From NCBI GenBank assembly GCA_045597125.1, contig JAZODR010000038.1:1-64000 (forward strand): a stretch of 64,000 bases of DNA. Reading direction: 5' to 3'. The stretch is from RGIG5579 sp045597125 (GTDB lineage Bacteria; Bacillota; Clostridia; Oscillospirales; SIG627). A model generated the notes under the pieces. It was not told where the DNA came from and searched no databases. It saw nothing but the letters and a program-made list of their open reading frames with translations. Shown in pieces: positions 1-7,750 of this stretch (position 1 is the first letter of the stretch; the number at the start of each line of letters is the position of its first letter). A program made the translations under genes and the position numbers.

Positions 1-22
1 GCTCAGGCAAAAGCTTGAGCGA

Positions 23-138
<116 letters not shown>

Positions 139-190
139 ACAAAAGAATAGCTCAGGCGAAAGCATGAGAGCTTATGCAAAAGCATAAGCA
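139..190 (+). repeat. 5S-5S spacer with hairpin repeats
   Basis: The 52-nt spacer contains a perfect hairpin, GCTTATGC-AAAA-GCATAAGC (171-190), right before the second 5S. Before it lies an imperfect one starting GCTCAGGCGAAAGC. Bases 1-20, in front of the first 5S, have a matching element (GCTCA..TGAGC around GCAAAAGC). These may be processing signals for the tandem 5S precursor; that role is an inference. Confidence 0.6.
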
Positions 191-306
<116 letters not shown>

Positions 307-311
307 ACATC

Positions 312-342
312 AAGGGAAACTGAATAAGTTTCCCTTGTTTTT
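312..342 (+). terminator. Terminator after 5S genes
   Basis: AAGGGAAAC / GTTTCCCTT inverted repeat with a six-base loop, then GTTTTT. It is a Rho-independent terminator closing the 5S transcript. Confidence 0.85.
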
Positions 343-345
343 CAA

Positions 346-404
346 TATTCCTCCTTAGCTCATGTCGGGAGCTTCGCAAGCGAAGCGCACCTGACCGGGA
401 GGAA
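346..404 (+). pseudogene. Truncated tRNA-Asn-like element
   Basis: Starting at 346 this repeats the 5' part of the tRNA-Asn gene that begins at 418 (ATTCCTCCTTAGCTCA, then GTCGG). Within the D-arm region it carries an extra perfect hairpin (GCTTCGC-AA-GCGAAGC), and after GCACCTGAC it diverges. There is no anticodon loop and no T arm. Its 5' TTCCTCC can pair perfectly with GGAGGAA at the 3' end, so an acceptor-like stem survives. It could be a decayed tRNA duplicate or a small tRNA-like RNA. Confidence 0.55.
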
Positions 405-417
405 CACAACCTCATAT

Positions 418-526
<109 letters not shown>

Positions 527-650
527 ACTTCTTACTTCTTACCTCTTCACTCTTACCTTAAAAGTCCTTGGTGCTTTGGGAAGTAATAAGTAAAAAGTAA
601 GAGGTAATAAGTGTTTTGCAAGGCTTTGCCTTGCAGTTTTTATTATAAAG
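527..650. repeat. A+T-rich inverted repeat and hairpin before TIR gene
   Basis: Direct and inverted copies of a TTACTTCTTACCTCTT-like motif (527-560) face AAGTAATAAGTAAAAAGTAAG (579-600), giving an imperfect inverted repeat of the miniature-element kind. A second hairpin, TGCAAGGC-TTT-GCCTTGCA with a following T-run, lies at 617-641. No ORF is present. It could be a remnant at an insertion junction or simply a terminator pair. Confidence 0.4.
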
Positions 651-659
651 TGGTATAAT
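631..659 (+). promoter_or_regulatory. SigA-type promoter for TIR gene
   Basis: -35 TTGCAG (631-636), 17-nt spacer, perfect -10 TATAAT (654-659). The predicted start is about 666, giving a leader of roughly 80 nt to the ATG at 744. Confidence 0.6.
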
Positions 660-743
660 TAAACAAAAAGGAAATTTCACAAAAAATGTTTTGGAGTTAT
701 CAATATAACGCATTTGAAAAGGTCGTTAATGGGGGATTATAAT

Positions 744-1850
744 ATGTTTTATAAAAAGAATATTTTTATTTCGCATTCTTCGGAAAATAAAGAGATTGCG
801 GAGCAACTTTGCGCATTTATTACAAGATTGGGTGTAAAAGAAAGCAAAATATTTTGTTCCTCGATTATTGGACAAGGGGTGAACAATGGCGAAAAGTTAA
901 ACGACGCTATTTCATACTCAATAAATAAATCCAAGGTTATTTTGTACATAATTTCAAGAGACTTTATCGAGAGTTCCTACTGTATGGAAGAATTGGGAGT
1001 AGGTTGGTATTTGTCTCAATTAAAAAAAGCTTCTTGTTTTTATTTAATTCTTCCTGATATTGATTTGTCTGATTTGAAAGGCTTTGTAAATTCAAAAATT
1101 GATAAGTTTTCTTTTGTTGATAAGTCTCATAGCGGAGATTTAGGTTTGTTCGCAGAAAATCTATGCGAAATTTTAAAGATTAGACTTCCTAAACATTCTG
1201 TTTTAGTCAATGCAGAAAACACCTTTATTAGTGCAACAAAAGCTTCTATTGAATCAATTATGGAAAAAAGCGAGAATATAAAAAAAGAAAAAGACGAGAA
1301 AGAAAAAGAAACTGAAACACTGCAAAAAGAAATCAAACGCTTGAAAGAAAATTTAGATACCCTAAATAAGCGTATTCAAGTCAATTATGAAGAAAGAAAT
1401 AACGAGTTATTAAAGGGAGAATTAAAAACTATATGTGAAAGATTTCGCTATTTGGGATTCGGAAAGGGAATATCGCAAAAAGAGTTTGACTCGATATATA
1501 AAGAATTTTGGCTGAGTATGGTCAATCGATATCTTGAACTCCAAAAAATACTTGGAGGAGAGGATGGGGATATGGCAATGCTTTTGGCTACGATATATAG
1601 TGCTAATGGAGAATTTGACGAGGCATACGAACAGTTAAAGGTATACGTTCGGCATGAACAAAGTCTAATATTTCCTGATTTTTGCAAAAATGTAAAAATA
1701 GATGATAAAAATGATATGAGCGAAATTATTGAAATATTACAAGAGAAGATTAAGCACGAACCTAAAGGCGTTGCACAAGACTCATATAAAGAAACAGTAG
1801 AATATCTGCTTGAAAGAAAGAAAAAGACAGAACGTAAAACTGATGAATAA
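744..1850 (+). CDS. TIR domain protein with coiled coil
   Basis: The N-terminus (about residues 1-130) is a TIR domain: it opens KNIFISHSSENKEIAEQL and has the YIISRDF strand and SSYCMEELG, whose Glu sits where TIR NADases carry the catalytic Glu. Residues about 165-215 are a Lys/Glu-rich coiled coil. The C-terminal 150 residues (LWSM-type helices around EFWLSMVNRYLELQKIL) match no family I know. I chose ATG 744 (368 aa) because GGGGGA lies 8-9 nt upstream; a TTG at 714 and ATG at 729 are possible. Base composition is clearly A+T-richer than the neighbours, suggesting acquisition. By analogy with Thoeris-type TIR proteins it may be an NAD-cleaving defence effector, which is inference. Confidence 0.8.
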   Translation: MFYKKNIFISHSSENKEIAEQLCAFITRLGVKESKIFCSSIIGQGVNNGEKLNDAISYSINKSKVILYIISRDFIESSYCMEELGVGWYLSQLKKASCFYLILPDIDLSDLKGFVNSKIDKFSFVDKSHSGDLGLFAENLCEILKIRLPKHSVLVNAENTFISATKASIESIMEKSENIKKEKDEKEKETETLQKEIKRLKENLDTLNKRIQVNYEERNNELLKGELKTICERFRYLGFGKGISQKEFDSIYKEFWLSMVNRYLELQKILGGEDGDMAMLLATIYSANGEFDEAYEQLKVYVRHEQSLIFPDFCKNVKIDDKNDMSEIIEILQEKIKHEPKGVAQDSYKETVEYLLERKKKTERKTDE

Positions 1851-1894
1851 AGCGTTTGAAGACATTGCTTTAAAATTGCAAAGGAAAATGCAAA

Positions 1895-2485
1895 ATGAAA
1901 AATGTAATTTCACATTATGATAAATTAATTGATGAGGATAATGACCCTTTTCATGATGATATTCCATTACAAGAATATATGGATAAATGGGATGGACATG
2001 CGTTTATTGATTTATTGGAATTAACAGATAAAAAGAGTGTTCTTGAGATTGGTGTTGGTACTGGTAGATTAGCAATAAAGGTGTTGCCTTTTTGCAAAGG
2101 CTTTACCGGTATAGATATTTCGCCCAAAACAATAAAAAGAGCAAAAGAAAACCTTGCTGATTATAATGTGAATTTAATTTGCAATGACTTTTTAAACCAC
2201 GCTTTTGATAAAAAGTTTGATGTTGTTTATTCAAGTTTGACATTTATGCACATTAAAGAAAAGCAAGTTGCAATTCAAAAAGTTTATAATCTACTTAACA
2301 ATAATGGATTATTTGTTCTTTCGATTGATAAAAATCAATCTGAATTTATAGAAATGGGCAACAGAAAGATAAGGATATATCCCGATACGAAGGAATTGAT
2401 CTCTAATCTTTTTAAGGAAATAGGATTTTTAAATATAATACTTATTGAAACGGAATTTGCATATATAATCAAAGGGAAAAGATAA
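1895..2485 (+). CDS. Class I SAM-dependent methyltransferase
   Basis: At 196 aa this is a compact Rossmann methyltransferase. Motif I is VLEIGVGTGRLA (about residues 49-60), motif II the acidic GIDIS, motif III NLICNDF and motif IV the FDVVYSSLTFMHI strand. It is of the general methyltransferase-11/25 kind, so the substrate cannot be told. It lies 44 nt after the TIR gene on the same strand with AAAGGA 10 nt before the ATG, and shares its A+T-rich composition, so the two were probably acquired and are transcribed together. A function in modifying a small molecule is as likely as one linked to the TIR protein. Confidence 0.85.
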   Translation: MKNVISHYDKLIDEDNDPFHDDIPLQEYMDKWDGHAFIDLLELTDKKSVLEIGVGTGRLAIKVLPFCKGFTGIDISPKTIKRAKENLADYNVNLICNDFLNHAFDKKFDVVYSSLTFMHIKEKQVAIQKVYNLLNNNGLFVLSIDKNQSEFIEMGNRKIRIYPDTKELISNLFKEIGFLNIILIETEFAYIIKGKR

Positions 2486-2544
2486 GAAAATTCTCGGCTT
2501 TCAGGCACATTTAATTCGTGTCATTAAGTTCAAAACACCCAAGT

Positions 2545-2586
2545 AAAAAACCTCTTTTGTCCGGAAGACAAAAGAGGTTTTTTTTA
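2545..2586. terminator. Bidirectional terminator
   Basis: AAAAAACCTCTTTTGTC and GACAAAAGAGGTTTTTTTT flank a short loop. It serves the methyltransferase gene on the plus strand and the lipoprotein gene ending at 2584 on the minus strand. Confidence 0.85.
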
Positions 2587-3333
2587 AGAAAGATTGATCC
2601 ACATAGCGGGGCGGACCGCGGTGCCATCGCAGTACACACCGTCGCCGTTGTGATTGACGGAGCCGAATTCATCCACCAGAGCGGCGCGTTCCGCAGAGCT
2701 TCCCTGATTGCGAAGCCACCAGGCGCAGGAACCGGTGGTATCATCGGTATATACTCTGTTTTCAATGGCGAGAGAAGTTGGCTTGCACAGTCTTTGTTCA
2801 TCGGAGAAAAAATAGGTTTCCGCTTGAGAAATGCTCAGAAGAAAGAGCTTGTCTTGCGTTGCTTTTCCGGGATCGCCACGGTGGGAGGGGTTTTCCTCCG
2901 GAAGAACCTCTGTAGTGATGATATACGCGGCTTCCTCTGCAGTAAAGGCTTCCGAAAGAAATTTTCCGTTGAGCCAATTTCTGAGGGAGCAGCGTTGCCA
3001 ATCGGTTTCAATTGCTTCTGTATTGTAAAGCTGACAGTCGATTCCTTGGGTAGTGATTACCAAGGCTTTGTGATCCTCTACGGAGAGAACCTGCCATGTC
3101 AATTTTTCCGTTCCCGTCTTTCCGTCTTTTTCAAAGGTACCGAGGGAAAGGGTGTCACCAATTTTTAGGTTGCTGAAATTTTTCATTGCACTTTCTTCTC
3201 CTTTGAGTTTGGACTTGTTTTCCTTCGTGCTACATCCTGCCGTTAAAAGAAGGAAGGACAGTACAAGGCATAGCATTTTAAAAAAAGGGAAGGGGAGTCT
3301 TTTCTTCTTATTTGTAAAATGATCTGATTTCAT
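2584..3333 (-). CDS. DUF6273-type lipoprotein
   Basis: The 249-aa product begins with a basic stretch, a hydrophobic segment and the lipobox LLTAGC, so it should be anchored to the outer face of the membrane. The rest (from about residue 55) matches the DUF6273 pattern: an IGDTLSLGTFE opening, WQVLSVEDHKALVIT, LRNWLNGKFLSEAF, CAWWLRNQGSS, and a closing VRPAMWINL. These domains resemble surface-exposed beta-rich modules with no known chemistry. The start is supported by AAGGA 8 nt upstream. It is a monocistronic gene with a shared terminator downstream. Confidence 0.82.
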   Translation of the reverse strand: MKSDHFTNKKKRLPFPFFKMLCLVLSFLLLTAGCSTKENKSKLKGEESAMKNFSNLKIGDTLSLGTFEKDGKTGTEKLTWQVLSVEDHKALVITTQGIDCQLYNTEAIETDWQRCSLRNWLNGKFLSEAFTAEEAAYIITTEVLPEENPSHRGDPGKATQDKLFLLSISQAETYFFSDEQRLCKPTSLAIENRVYTDDTTGSCAWWLRNQGSSAERAALVDEFGSVNHNGDGVYCDGTAVRPAMWINLS

Positions 3334-3358
3334 TTTCCACGTTCCTTTAGAAGAGGTA

Positions 3359-3387
3359 TTGACAAACCAAATTGTTTTTTGTATACT
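3359..3387 (+). promoter_or_regulatory. Consensus SigA promoter
   Basis: TTGACA (3359-3364), 17-nt spacer, TATACT (3382-3387). It drives the DUF4886-type lipoprotein gene with a leader of about 115 nt. Confidence 0.75.
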
Positions 3388-3507
3388 TGGTTTGCTCTAT
3401 GTAGGCTTTGCTCTCATCATACAGTAAAGTCGTACAAAATGCAAGTTCTTTTGAAAAAAAGCATTGAAACGAAGTTAATTAAAAACAGAAAGGACGGATT
3501 TGACTTG

Positions 3508-4611
3508 ATGAAAAGAGCTTTTGTTTCGCTGTTTGTCCTTATTTTGCTTTTTTCAATCGTATTGGGAGGCTGTGCCACGGAATCGCTGAAGTATTCTGAA
3601 GAGGCAACCGAGGACGTGCTTTCTTCCTCTACGACCAAATCCACTACTACGATGAAGCCTATTACAACTACCACAAAGCCTCTGGTCGATCCCGATGCTG
3701 TTGTCTATCCCACCGCTGACCCCTTGCCCAAGCCTAAAAAGAAGGATGTGGTCAATATTCTGGTGATCGGTAATTCCTGCGCCTATTACTTTATGGATGA
3801 GCTGGAGGGGATGGCAAATGCCGCGGGGTATCAGGTCAACGTTTATAACGCTTATTACTCCCTTTCCTCCGGCAATCAGGTGGATGCCCATTGGTCTAAT
3901 CTCACCGTCGATAAGAATAATTTGGATAAAAACACATATCAACTCTTTAAGACCTCAAGGGAAGGAAGAAAGCAGATCGGTCGGACTATTACCCTTGACC
4001 GTGCGATTTCTTATGCCGAATGGGATGTGATCGTAATGAACGAGAGCGTTCGTCCCAGAAAGAGCGACACCTATGAAGCTATGTTCAAGAATACCGTGCC
4101 GGATGCAAAACGGATCTACGATTATATCAAAGAAGAGCATCCTGGGGCATCCCTCTTCTGGTATCAGGGCTTTTCCTATGAGATCGGATGGACTGCCTCC
4201 AACGATGCAACAGAATATATGACCACCAAGGAGCGTCAGGATACCAACTACGAGAATATCAAGCTCGCTTCCCGCTTGATTTGTCAACAGAATGAAATCG
4301 GTCTGCTTCCGGTAGGAGATGCTTGGCAACTTGCAAGAGCCAATCCCGACTTCGGTCAGCACTTGACTGAGCGTTGGCAAAACGGAAATCATGTGGAGGA
4401 TCACTACCACGACGGCGAAAGCGGCGGTCAGTACCTGAATGCTTGCGTATTCTTTGAAGGAATTTTCCAAAAAAGCTGTGTGGGCAATACCTTCTTCCCA
4501 ACGGCAGGTGGTAAATTGCAATACGAGTTGACCCCTGAGAAGGTGGAACAATTGCAGAGGATGGCGCATCAAGCCGTTGCTGCTGTTTATGGCGAAAATT
4601 TTGCAAAGTAA
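3508..4611 (+). CDS. DUF4886-type (SGNH-like) lipoprotein
   Basis: The 367-aa product has a signal peptide ending in the lipobox VLGGC, followed by a Ser/Thr-rich linker containing TTTT and TTTTT-like runs (about residues 35-60). The main domain begins VVNILVIGNSCAYYFMDEL, which has the GNS block that replaces GDS in SGNH hydrolases, and continues with WDVIVMNESVRPR. This fits DUF4886, a family predicted to be esterase-like. The ATG at 3508 follows AAAGGACGG; a longer in-frame opening from 3379 lies inside the promoter and is rejected. It is probably an exported deacylase acting on glycans, but substrate and activity are unknown. Confidence 0.78.
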   Translation: MKRAFVSLFVLILLFSIVLGGCATESLKYSEEATEDVLSSSTTKSTTTMKPITTTTKPLVDPDAVVYPTADPLPKPKKKDVVNILVIGNSCAYYFMDELEGMANAAGYQVNVYNAYYSLSSGNQVDAHWSNLTVDKNNLDKNTYQLFKTSREGRKQIGRTITLDRAISYAEWDVIVMNESVRPRKSDTYEAMFKNTVPDAKRIYDYIKEEHPGASLFWYQGFSYEIGWTASNDATEYMTTKERQDTNYENIKLASRLICQQNEIGLLPVGDAWQLARANPDFGQHLTERWQNGNHVEDHYHDGESGGQYLNACVFFEGIFQKSCVGNTFFPTAGGKLQYELTPEKVEQLQRMAHQAVAAVYGENFAK

Positions 4612-4626
4612 GATTAAACAACATAT

Positions 4627-4678
4627 AATTAACAATCAACTCCTATCGAATAAACGATAGGAGTTGATTGTTAATTAT
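4627..4678. terminator. Long hairpin between convergent genes
   Basis: AATTAACAATCAACTCCTATCG and its near-perfect inverse flank AATAAA. The stem exceeds 20 bp but lacks a clean T-run on either side. It probably separates the convergent lipoprotein and thrS transcripts. Confidence 0.6.
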
Positions 4679-4720
4679 ATTGAGAAAACAGCATAATTTG
4701 CACACCGTTTTCTGCATTTT

Positions 4721-6496
4721 TTATTTCTTGAGTTTTTGTGTAATAACGTCATTTAGAATTTCTTTGAAGGCATCAAGGGAAAGAGCGCCCAGATCCTCGC
4801 CGGAGCGATGGCGGACGGAAATGGTTCCGTTTTCAATATCCTTGTCGCCTACAATGATCATATAAGGGATTTTATCCATTTGTGCGCTACGAATTTTGTA
4901 GCGCAGGGTATTCTGGCTTTCGTCCACAGTGACGCGAACCTTATCTTTTGCAAGGCTTTCCTTGATGGCGGTACAATATTCAAAAGCTCTATCGGTAATG
5001 GGAAGAATACGAACTTGCTCGGGTGCCATCCAAGTGGGAAGCGCACCGGCATATTTTTCCAAAAGGTAAGCCAGGGTTCTCTCGTAGCAGCCAAGGCTGG
5101 TTCTGTGGATGATGTAAGGGAGCTTCTTCTGTCCATCGCTATCGGTATAATACATACCAAATTTTTCTGCAAGAAGCATATCAATCTGAATGGTAACGAT
5201 GGTATCCTCTTTGCCGAATACATTTTTGTACTGAATATCCAGCTTGGGGCCGTAGAAGGCGGCTTCGCCAATACCAATTTGGTAGGTAACACCCAGATCG
5301 TCTAAAATCTTTTTCATCGTGTCTTGTGCGGCAGCCCACTGCTCAGGAGTACCCTCATACTTCTTGGTGTTTTCGGGATCCCACTGAGAGAAGCGGAAGG
5401 TGCAGTCCTCCAAAAGTCCCACAGTCTCCAAGAAGTATTTGGAAAGGGACAAGCAGTCAGCAAATTCTTCTTCCAATTGATCGGGACGGAGCACCAAGTG
5501 ACCCTCGGAAATGGTAAATTGACGAACGCGGATCAGACCGTGCATTTCCCCGGATTCTTCGTTTCTAAATAGGGTAGAGGTCTCGCCCAAACGCATAGGC
5601 AGATCGCGGTAGCTTCTTGCCTGGTTCAAATAAACCTGATACTGGAAAGGGCAGGTCATGGGACGCAGTGCCAAGCATTCTTTCTCTTCATTGTCGGGAT
5701 CACCCAGAATAAACATACCGTCGCGGTAATGATCCCAGTGACCCGAAATTTTATACAAATCGCTCTTTGCCATCAGGGGAGTCTTGGTTAAAAGATAATC
5801 GTGCTCTTGCTCAATATCTTCTACCCATCTCTGGAGCAATTGAATGACCCTTGCTCCCTTGGGCATTAAAACGGGAAGTCCCTGACCAATGGAATCTACG
5901 GTGGTAAAGTATCCAAGCTCACGGCCCAGCTTATTGTGGTCGCGTTTTCTTGCTTCTTCACGGGCTGTGATGAATGCATCCAGTTCATCCTTTTTTTGGA
6001 AGGAAATACCGTAAATGCGCTGCAGCATCTTGTTTTTTTCGTCGCCGCGCCAGTATGCACCCGTAGCAGCAAGGAGCTTTATGGCGTTACCCTTTACTCT
6101 GCCCGTAGAATCCAGATGAGGACCTGCGCAAAGGTCGGTAAATTCACCTTGTTTGTAGAAGGAAATTTCTTCTTCTGCGGGAAGTTCCTCGATTAGCTCT
6201 ACTTTATAGGGTTCTTCTGCCATCAAGGTAAGTGCTTCCGCTTTGGGTAAAACAAAACGCTCGATTTTCAGTTTCTCCTTGCAAATGGCTCTCATTTCCG
6301 CCTCAATTTCTTCCAAATGCTCGGGAGTCAAGGAGAAATCAAGGTCAATGTCGTAGTACCAGCCCTCTGCAATGGCAGGGCCAATGGCAAGCTTTGCCTG
6401 AGGAAATTTGCGCTTAATTGCCTGCGCCATGATGTGGGAGCAGGTATGCCAATAAGTCTTTCTGAATGTTTCGTTTTCGAACGTGTATTCGCTCAT
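4721..6496 (-). CDS. thrS: Threonyl-tRNA synthetase
   Basis: This charges tRNA-Thr in the cytoplasm. The 591-aa chain starts almost directly at the N2 editing domain (HTCSHIMAQA, HxxxH, and DLCAGPH with the editing Cys). The class II catalytic core follows (RPMTCPFQ zinc Cys, RLGETSTLFRNEESGEMHGL, and IIHRTSLGCYERTLAYLLE), then an anticodon-binding domain from about residue 490. The N-terminal TGS (N1) domain of the usual 640-aa enzyme is absent. The start is fixed by the T-box terminator ending about 15 nt upstream and by AGGAGGA. The gene stands alone behind its T-box leader. Confidence 0.97.
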   Translation of the reverse strand: MSEYTFENETFRKTYWHTCSHIMAQAIKRKFPQAKLAIGPAIAEGWYYDIDLDFSLTPEHLEEIEAEMRAICKEKLKIERFVLPKAEALTLMAEEPYKVELIEELPAEEEISFYKQGEFTDLCAGPHLDSTGRVKGNAIKLLAATGAYWRGDEKNKMLQRIYGISFQKKDELDAFITAREEARKRDHNKLGRELGYFTTVDSIGQGLPVLMPKGARVIQLLQRWVEDIEQEHDYLLTKTPLMAKSDLYKISGHWDHYRDGMFILGDPDNEEKECLALRPMTCPFQYQVYLNQARSYRDLPMRLGETSTLFRNEESGEMHGLIRVRQFTISEGHLVLRPDQLEEEFADCLSLSKYFLETVGLLEDCTFRFSQWDPENTKKYEGTPEQWAAAQDTMKKILDDLGVTYQIGIGEAAFYGPKLDIQYKNVFGKEDTIVTIQIDMLLAEKFGMYYTDSDGQKKLPYIIHRTSLGCYERTLAYLLEKYAGALPTWMAPEQVRILPITDRAFEYCTAIKESLAKDKVRVTVDESQNTLRYKIRSAQMDKIPYMIIVGDKDIENGTISVRHRSGEDLGALSLDAFKEILNDVITQKLKK

Positions 6497-6499
6497 ATC

Positions 6500-6751
6500 A
6501 TCCTCCTAAATAAAAAATCCCATCCCTGACCGAACGGTCAGGGGTGGGATAATCAAAAACTATCTCACGGTTCCACCCTGATTACAGGCTCACCTGTCAC
6601 TTTTTCTTGCTATCACGGGCAAACCCGTCCGACTTTTTTCGCCGGCAGCTCCGAGGTGGTAATGCCGTTGTACCAACATAACCAAGCTTCCACCCAATGC
6701 TCGATCTCTCTGGAATATGTACAAAAGCACCGTGTCCTCTTCAACACCATT
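6500..6751 (-). promoter_or_regulatory. T-box leader (Thr) of thrS
   Basis: The roughly 250-nt leader has the standard T-box parts in order on the minus strand. A Stem I region starts GTTGAAGAGGACACGG with AGAGA and GGGTGGAAGC blocks. The specifier is probably the Thr codon ACC (plus-strand 6658-6660), in the context ACC-ACCTCGGAGC. The T-box bulge AGGGTGGAACCGTG lies at 6566-6579, and a terminator/antiterminator switch follows. Uncharged tRNA-Thr is expected to allow read-through into thrS. Confidence 0.93.
6513..6551 (-). terminator. T-box attenuator terminator
   Basis: On the minus strand ATCCCACCCCTGACCG-TT-CGGTCAGGGATGGGAT is followed by a T-run, just before the thrS ribosome binding site. 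Confidence 0.9.
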
Positions 6752-6757
6752 TTTTTT

Positions 6758-6786
6758 ATTATATCACGAAGTTAATTTTGTGTCAA
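6758..6786 (-). promoter_or_regulatory. thrS promoter
   Basis: Minus strand TTGACA (6781-6786), 17-nt spacer, TATAAT (6758-6763). It matches consensus and places the transcript start at the 5' end of the T-box leader. Confidence 0.85.
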
Positions 6787-6825
6787 CTATATCTCAAGAG
6801 ATAAAAAGCTATAAGAAATTTATTC

Positions 6826-6854
6826 TTGTTTCAAAAATGAAAGTGTGGTATACT
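6826..6854 (+). promoter_or_regulatory. nfnA promoter
   Basis: TTGTTT (6826-6831), 17-nt spacer, TATACT (6849-6854) with an upstream TGG that can act as an extended -10. It is divergent from the thrS promoter. Confidence 0.6.
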
Positions 6855-6894
6855 ATATCTGTTTATAGTAGTAATCAGCGGAGAAAGGAAAATT

Positions 6895-7749
6895 ATGTAC
6901 AAAATTGCAGAGAGAAAAGAATTGAATCCTACGGTTGTGCAACTTAGGATTGAGGCACCCTTGGTAGCGAAGAAGGCACAGCCCGGTCAGTTTATTATCT
7001 TGCGCGTGGATGAACAGGGTGAGAGAATCCCTTTGACTGTCGCGGGAACAGACCCCGAGCAGGGAACCGTTAAGATTATTTTTCAGATTGTTGGAAGCAC
7101 CACAAAGAAATTAGCGGAAAAGTCCGAAGGTGATTTCATTCAGGATTTTGTAGGACCGCTTGGGGTAGCAACCCATCTGAAAGGCTTGAAAAAAGTGTGC
7201 GTAGTAGGGGGTGGCGTAGGCTGTGCCATTGCTCTGCCCATCGTTGAAAAACTTTATGAATTGGGCTCTGAGGTAACCAGTATCATCGGTTTTAGAAACA
7301 AGGATCTTCTCATTTTGGAGAATGAATTTCGTGCTTGTTCTCAAAAGGTGCGCGTGATGACCGATGATGGCTCTTACGGTGAGCATGGAAATGTGACAAT
7401 TCCCTTGAAAGAAATGCTGGAGGCAGGGGAGAAGTTTGATATGATCATTACCATCGGCCCCCTTATAATGATGAAATTTGTTGTGCTGACTGCAAAACCT
7501 TTTGAAGTACCCGTTACGGTTTCTATGAATCCCATTATGATCGACGGTACGGGCATGTGTGGCGGTTGTCGCCTGACCTTGAATCAAGACGGCAAAAAAG
7601 TAACAAAGTTTGCTTGCGTTGACGGTCCTGATTTTAACGGCTATGAGGTGGATTTTGACGAGGCAATGAGCCGCGGCAGAATGTATGGGGACTATGAGCG
7701 TCACGCATACGAAAATACCTGCAATTTGTTCAAAAAGGAGGTCAAGTAG
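6895..7749 (+). CDS. nfnA: NfnA: ferredoxin-NADP+ reductase/bifurcating subunit alpha
   Basis: The small subunit of the NADH-dependent ferredoxin:NADP+ oxidoreductase carries FAD, an NAD(P) site and one [2Fe-2S] cluster. The 284-aa protein has an N-terminal FAD-binding beta barrel (PGQFIILR, about residue 33) and the NAD(P) motif CVVGGGVGCAIALPI (about 101-115). Near the C-terminus the cluster segment IDGTGMCGGC..FACVDGPDF has three Cys and the preceding Asp that bind the cluster in this family. AAGGAAA precedes the ATG. Its partner starts 1 nt after its stop. By itself the sequence would also fit the alpha subunit of sulfide dehydrogenase or a PyrK-like protein; the neighbour decides. Confidence 0.92.
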   Translation: MYKIAERKELNPTVVQLRIEAPLVAKKAQPGQFIILRVDEQGERIPLTVAGTDPEQGTVKIIFQIVGSTTKKLAEKSEGDFIQDFVGPLGVATHLKGLKKVCVVGGGVGCAIALPIVEKLYELGSEVTSIIGFRNKDLLILENEFRACSQKVRVMTDDGSYGEHGNVTIPLKEMLEAGEKFDMIITIGPLIMMKFVVLTAKPFEVPVTVSMNPIMIDGTGMCGGCRLTLNQDGKKVTKFACVDGPDFNGYEVDFDEAMSRGRMYGDYERHAYENTCNLFKKEVK

Positions 7750-7750
7750 A

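Noticed and set aside
2518..3168. 216-codon open frame opposite the DUF6273 lipoprotein
   Set aside because: It starts inside the terminator region, has no signal or family, and mirrors a well-supported gene.
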